Source of the DNA: Ashinkailepas kermadecensis
Lineage: Eukaryota > Arthropoda > Thecostraca > Neolepadidae
DNA length: 64,000 nt
Reading direction: 5' to 3'
NCBI GenBank assembly: GCA_034440615.1
Contig: JAOTOM010005148.1
Coordinates: 676,001 to 740,000 of the forward strand
Below, one piece after another: positions 59,323 through 64,000 of the stretch. The translations under genes and the position numbers were made by a program. Position 1 is the first letter of the stretch; every line of letters begins with the position of its first letter. The notes below the pieces were generated by a model. It was not told where the DNA came from. It searched no databases and worked only from the letters and a program-made list of their open reading frames with translations.

Positions 59323-59377
59323 TTGGTTGGTTAATTGGGCTTAGGGGCGCATGGACTGCGTTGGTCATACAGCGCCC
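59323..59377 (-). mobile_element. very short retroposon (mini-SINE), copy 2, with 14-bp TSD
   Basis: A 55-bp insertion is flanked by ATCTCGAGAGGTGG (59309-59322) and ATCTGGAGAGGTGG (59378-59391), a 14-bp duplication with one mismatch. On the minus strand it begins GGGCGCTGTATGACC, continues ACGCAGTCCATGCGCCC and ends TTAACCAACCAA. It matches copy 1 (6728-6788) from the first base through the whole unique part. GGGCGC near the start can pair with GCGCCC near position 30, so the RNA could fold into a hairpin. No tRNA promoter boxes are visible. Confidence 0.75.
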
Positions 59378-59880
59378 ATCTGGAGAGGTGGGCTAACGGC
59401 CGATGTTTGAGACGCCTGACATCGGTGGAGGAGAGTGGCTGGGAGGTAGGATGCCAACGGGCCTTGTGTACCTGGGAGGTCGGATACCAGCAGACCTCGA
59501 GTATCAGTAAGATGGAATACCACCGGATCGTATGTATCTAAGAGATGATATACCCACGGATCTCGAATATCAGTGAGATGGGATATCAGCGCAGTATCGT
59601 ATCGGGGAGGCGAGTCACGAGCCAAGGGATCGTGTCTGGGAGGCGGGTCACCAGAGGAGGGATCGTGTCTGGGAGGCGAGTCACCGGCAAACTCAGAGTG
59701 TCTCTGATGGATGGCTTGCGTCTGAGAGGTGGGACATCAGCCGACGACAAACGCTTAGAAGGTGGGACATTAGCTGACCACGGGCTCCTGGGAGGTTGGA
59801 CATCAGCTGACCACGGGCTCCTGGGAGGTAGGACATCAGCTGCGGACCACCAGCAAGTGTCTGGAGAGCGGAATAACTAC
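59378..59880. repeat. degenerate CTGGGAGGCGAGTCACC / GGACATCAGCTGACC repeats
   Basis: CTGGGAGG(C/T)-headed units of about 33-40 bp: GGATCGTGTCTGGGAGGCG repeated at 59627-59690, and GGGCTCCTGGGAGGT(T/A)GGACATCAGCTG-like units at 59780-59845. More degenerate copies lie upstream to 59440. The 131-codon frame across it is an artefact. Confidence 0.85.
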
Positions 59881-62094
59881 CATCACCACCAGGTACTAGT
59901 GAATACCAGCACAGCCATGTCACAACTGACCTTGCATTAATCAGTGCAAGTTTAAAATTAGCTGTTAGTTAATTACTTGGGGTAAGCGTGCTAAAAAAAT
60001 GTCGGCATTGATCAAGCACTCATATCACAAACGATCTCTGAAATACGTGGCCAAAGAAGTTCATTGTGCAAGGAGCATGAGCGCAGGGTTGGAGCGGACT
60101 GGAGGACGAAGCGAGAAGCGCTGGCCAGGTGTGACTTACTGAGGCCAAATCCCCTCTCCCTGTATATACCAAACAGGGATACACTGGAATACACAGTCCG
60201 ATGCGTTTTCGAGCCCTTAGTAGGATCGGATCTCCTGGACTGAAAGACAAGTAATTAATTACCTTCGATTACCTAGTCATTAGTCTTTGTCAACAACAGA
60301 ATGCCGACATGTCCATAAATCTAATTTGGGAACATATTTGGTCTCTGACATGGAACTCAAGGCTTTAAAGCTAATACGTAGGCGCTCAGAGGTGCACATG
60401 GACTTAATGACTTACTTAAAATGATCAAACCTTCTCCCACGCTAAGAATACAGCGCTCCAGGATACACACACACAAATCCGTCAAAGTGCTGCTGCATGC
60501 ACTGGCACGTACCCCCATCAAATTACAATTGGTACAAGAAGCGCTGCAGATGCGCACTCACTGGTCCGGTGGCACTCCAACACGTATTGACGTGCACCCT
60601 ATCCACCAGTGTATACCAGATATTAATCATCAATGAACCTGCTACACTTGTCATGTCCTATTTTTGATACGATCTATTTCAGCTGTACAACCGCAGCTGA
60701 TGTGAAAACACAAGCGGTAAAAAACCGCTGTTCTTGAATACGTTCACAGGTCTCTTCCAAGTCTAACTTTGAACACAAAGAGCGTGCATTGTTTGTACCT
60801 GATTTGTGTCTCCAAATAATGCTCAGTACTTGTTCAAACACTGCCAAATATTGCTTCATGGCTACCAATAATTATATATGTTACTGCGCTACGGCGCGAG
60901 TAAGACAAAGGGCGCCGCAAGCTGATCAGGTGAACATGAAGCGGGGGTTTGGCAAGTCCCAACGTATTGCAATGTTCGCGTGCTAAGATCATTACGACAC
61001 CTGAGGGACTACCAGCCCCTCTCCATGTCGCCCCTTATTCTGATCTACCGAGGGACAAAGTTCAGCATCTTCGCACCACGCGACGATCCCAAGCATGGTT
61101 AGATTGATATGTTGAAATCCTGGATTTGGTGATGAATATTTCCGACCCATCCAATTCGGGAAGGATGATTCCTTCATTCTTAGAATGCTAGAATCTCCTT
61201 ACCACAATTTGCAGTTGATTTTGTACACTTATCGCAGATCAATACGCTTCCAGTTACTGGCAAGCAATACCATTGAACCTTCACGACGAAAAAGGTGAGT
61301 AAATTTCCGGAGGATACTATGCTATATGACGGAAATCCAGAACCAGACCTAGTGGCCTGACATGACTAAAACATTCAAAAGACATCTGCAAATGGTACAT
61401 CATCAGGTATGTCAAACGTACCCCGTACAGTCTTCTAGTTGTGGCGACCCCAAGTCGTAGGCACAACGACTTGGGGTCGAGGTGGGAAAAGAACTGTCCC
61501 CTGGATCACCCTCATCTAGAACAATCATCTCTTCTGGAAGCTTCTCATTATTTTCAATTTCCCCACTGGAACGTGCAAAAGTGCTCGTTGACAATGACAT
61601 GGGGCAACACTAATGCTCTTTGATAAAGATGTCCAGACTTGGGAGTTTTCGGAACGGGGTTTCATTACAACTTGAGTGTATATGCATTGACGAAAACAAG
61701 GCTACGTCTATTGTAACTATATTTGAATTCTTCCACTTGGAATTTCTCATCCCAACATCCCTACATTATGGACTTCAACTCGGTGCCCGCTCTAAAGTCC
61801 ATATTTTAATGCGCAGTTAATGATACAGAAAAACAGTCTGACAGTGGCACAGGGACTGTTCCAAATTTTCGGGTAACCAATTTGAAGTCAATTAGTTCTA
61901 TGCTACACTCATAGGGTCAATGTTAATCTCGCTCAAGGTTCGCAATACACGTTAGACCAGGCCCTTTCGAACAGGAAAAGCTATCATCCGAATGCATACT
62001 GAAACGAAACTGAATATAAATATGTGTTGTAGGACGTTAAAATACGTGAATTCCGCGAATTGATTTATGAATCTTCACAGGAGCGCAGATCCCC
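59881..62094. other. AT-rich unique DNA with a family X copy
   Basis: No confident gene. A family X copy is near 61300-61350, with a weaker stretch at 61078-61165. ACGACTTGGGGTCG near 61467 mirrors GGCGACCCCAAGTCGT at 61442-61457, forming a 12-14 bp inverted repeat with a short loop. Confidence 0.4.
61300..61350 (+). repeat. dispersed repeat family X, copy
   Basis: CCGGAGGATACTATGCTATA then TGACGGAAATCCAGAACCAG, closely matching the minus-strand copy at 30845-30915. Confidence 0.5.
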
Positions 62095-62202
62095 AATTAT
62101 CACCAGGGAGGGTGAATTACGAAAGGAAAGGGTGAATCACCAGGAAGGGTGAATCACGATACGGGAGGATGAATCACCAGGGAGGGTGAATCACGATACG
62201 GG
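62095..62202. repeat. GGGAGGGTGAATCAC repeat
   Basis: Six tandem or near-tandem copies of (A)GG(A)GGGTGAATCAC, with CGATACGGG or CAGG spacers of 4-10 bp. Confidence 0.9.
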
Positions 62203-62212
62203 AAATGAAAGG

Positions 62213-62391
62213 AAGAATAGCCGTGGATTCTTTTACGACGCATTTAACTGCTGGGTTATACAGCGTCGCCAACCTCTCACGTCGATTGGTCGCGGGTGGA
62301 CTCGGTAATCCCGTCCGTTGCGGGTTTCGAACCCACGATCTTGCGATCAAGAGTCCAACACCCTACCGACTGAACTACCGCGGCCATCGGC
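62213..62391 (-). mobile_element. tRNA-derived SINE, copy D (different, Lys-like head, shared body)
   Basis: On the minus strand it starts near GGCCGCGGTAGTTCAGTCGG, like box A of lysine-type tRNAs. The anticodon loop CTCTTGA carries CTT, and box B is GGTTCGAAACC. This head differs from that of copies A-C. The body that follows, CGCGACCAATCGACGTGAGAG, GGTTGGCGACGCTG and GTCGTAAAA, is the same as in A-C. Flanking AAATGAAAGG (62203-62212) and AAATGAAGGG (62392-62401) are a possible 10-bp target-site duplication with one mismatch. The anticodon stem is mispaired, so this is not a functional tRNA gene. Confidence 0.8.
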
Positions 62392-62401
62392 AAATGAAGG
62401 G

Positions 62402-62864
62402 TACGATTTGGCCTTAGCATAGCATTAATAATACCATGGCATAAAAACACAAATGTTTCCTGGACAGGTGACTCAGTTGAACCCTCTGGCCCTTATTTGG
62501 TTACACAACAGCATCCATGCAAGGAAATCGCCCCGATTCAGTTATGAATGTGGATGAGTTATTCGTCAGTCAGTCCACCACTCGTTATTCGGATCACGTG
62601 GCTTCCATATCGAACCCATTCCTTGCCAATACAACTACCAACAGAGAGACGGTCGAATAAAAACAACCATGTGCACTAAACATACGCATTTGTTCTGGGT
62701 TTGCTGCACTTCTGGACCTTCGTTTGTTAGATATTTGGGCCTTAGGGCGTTCGACCAGCTTTAATCACCCGCGCCCACTTCCGGACATTAAGCGAGGGTA
62801 AGGTACCGTGAACGTGGCTTTGCACGGCATGCTCACGACAGTCACGCGTCCACCAGTCGTCAGT
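62402..62864. other. no gene recognised
   Basis: Unique-looking AT-rich to mixed DNA between two SINEs. Confidence 0.4.
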
Positions 62865-62879
62865 CACGATGTCCAATGG

Positions 62880-63041
62880 TTGGTTGTTGGTTGGTTTTGC
62901 GACACGTCGACCGTTGAGTCACGTAGCGTCGCCAATCTCTCACGCCGATTGGTCGCGGGCGAAGAGTAGCGACAGGTGAGACTCGAACCCACAACCTTTC
63001 GATTGTGAGACGAGCATCTTACCCCTAGACAACTCGCCCCC
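62880..63041 (-). mobile_element. tRNA-derived SINE, copy C (family 1 head), intact with perfect 15-bp TSD
   Basis: A complete 162-bp element on the minus strand. The head begins GGGGGCGAGTTGTCTAGGGG (tRNA-like acceptor and box A), then TCTCACAATCG (anticodon loop most easily read as CAC) and box B GGTTCGAGTCTCACC. The body CGCGACCAATCGGCGTGAGAG, GGCGACGCTACGTGACTC and GACGTGTCGCAAAACC follows, then an AACCAACAACCA tail. Perfect 15-bp duplications CACGATGTCCAATGG flank it at 62865-62879 and 63042-63056. The intact boxes and perfect duplication mark it as the youngest copy here. Confidence 0.95.
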
Positions 63042-63056
63042 CACGATGTCCAATGG

Positions 63057-64000
63057 ACCGAACGTACCGCTTTGCCACCTGTCCTCGCAGTCGAGTGAGA
63101 AGTGTTCTGTCCCTGGTGGCCATTTCACGCCGTCTTACAGTCCACCATGACGTTCGCAAAACCTTCGGTGTTGTGTCACTTCCCACTTGAACGGCACGTG
63201 CAAAAAAGCGGCATTACCGTGGCAAAAACGTTCGCACCGGCCAACGCCACACTCGCGACATGAGCTCCTCCCAGGAGCACACGGAGACCCTTACGATCGG
63301 AAAAGCGACAGCATTGTGCACCAAGCCCGGCCAACTCTGACCAGCGGAATCAAGGCCATCGTTAGCTGATCATGTGTACTAGCAGCATGGAACCATGCTC
63401 TTACGATTGCTTCTGCTATGTGTGGTTGTCATGAGATGAACTGTCCACGCAGATCAGGAGTCGCGACGATGTGACGCAGGGTACAATGCTGGCGTTTATA
63501 CGTGGCAGCCTTGCCGGCAGCGCCTGCGGGTATGGAGTTCTTGGCAGACAACCGTCCACATTGGAGCACTATTGGTGGCGTCTTTTGTTGGCGTCCATCT
63601 AGTTCGACCGCCGCACTGATCGCAAAAGGACAATGCACGAGGATGGGACACGATGTGCTATTATATTTGCAACGAGACGTGACCGTGACCGGTTGTGCGC
63701 AGCGTGTGTGTGGGGAGGGGAGGGTCATCTCAGAGACCATCTCAGAGGGTGGAGACGGACGCTACGGCGCCCGCCAGCATGTCGAGACGACGGCTGCCAT
63801 CCCGTTGACCATGAGCGACGACCAAGTTCATGGCTAACTATGCTGCTGATTTTAACGAACGGACGGTCGGCGGTACGTGCAGATGCTATCATCGGACGTC
63901 AGCTGCATAGATTATCAATGAACCAGAGCTGCGTCCGAGAGCTGAAGGTCAGCTGGACGTTGCCTTGAACATTTGCTAAATCTGCCGATTGCGAAAAGTT
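63057..64000. other. no gene recognised
   Basis: Mixed composition. Frames of 103-111 codons at 63429-63968 overlap on both strands without motif. The window ends here. Confidence 0.4.

Noticed and set aside
62315..62387. A functional tRNA-Lys gene
   Set aside because: The anticodon stem is mispaired, and the sequence continues into a SINE body shared with other copies. It is a SINE head.

Overview
This window looks like nuclear DNA of an invertebrate animal, possibly an arthropod or crustacean. It contains no operons, ribosome-binding sites or dense bacterial-type genes. It does contain an exon with a GTGAGT donor, an AG acceptor and a branch-point-like motif, tRNA-derived SINEs with target-site duplications, a hAT-like non-autonomous element, and CpG-rich patches in AT-richer DNA. 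Local composition alternates sharply between GC-rich and AT-rich. The species cannot be fixed from sequence alone.

Coding content is very sparse. The only exon I trust is on the minus strand at 16512-17282: 256 complete codons, disordered, Ser/Arg/Glu-rich, length divisible by three, good splice sites at both ends. A possible 3' terminal exon lies on the plus strand at 52327-52409, with AATAAA 38 bases after its stop. Weaker candidates are a 39-codon open unit in a 117-bp tandem array (56.9 kb), an 82-codon frame at 21.0 kb, and an open segment beside a SINE at 47.0 kb. Most other long open frames lie in tandem repeats or CpG-rich DNA and are probably not genes.

Tandem repeats dominate the window. 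There are roughly 30 separate arrays with unrelated units from 2 to 123 bp. Examples are 79/86/123 bp (1.3-2.7 kb), 71 bp x 20 with a 10-unit higher-order pattern (4.8-6.2 kb), 90 bp (6.9 kb), 12/18 bp (22.4-23.0 kb), 15 bp (27.2 kb), 78 bp (30.2 kb), 67 bp (32.4 kb), 13/15 bp (39.2 kb), AT (45.6 kb), 37-38 bp (47.7 kb), GGGAC/GGGTC (49.0 kb), 13 bp (49.4 kb), 24 bp (50.9 kb), 86 bp (54.1 kb) and 117 bp x 4 (56.9 kb).

The dispersed elements are the most interesting part. Four SINE copies share one central body but carry two different tRNA-like heads. Two copies have clear target-site duplications of 12-15 bp. Two further insertions of only 55-61 bp each have a 14-bp target-site duplication, the same 5' end and the same AACC-type tail as the SINEs. 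They look like a very short retroposon family mobilised by the same machinery. A 650-bp hAT-like element with an 8-bp duplication lies at 35.0-35.7 kb. A diverged dispersed repeat occurs at least seven times. Other structures are a perfect 28-bp-stem hairpin with a 4-base loop, two perfect 24-bp palindromes, and seven perfect TGACGTCA (CRE-type) sites.
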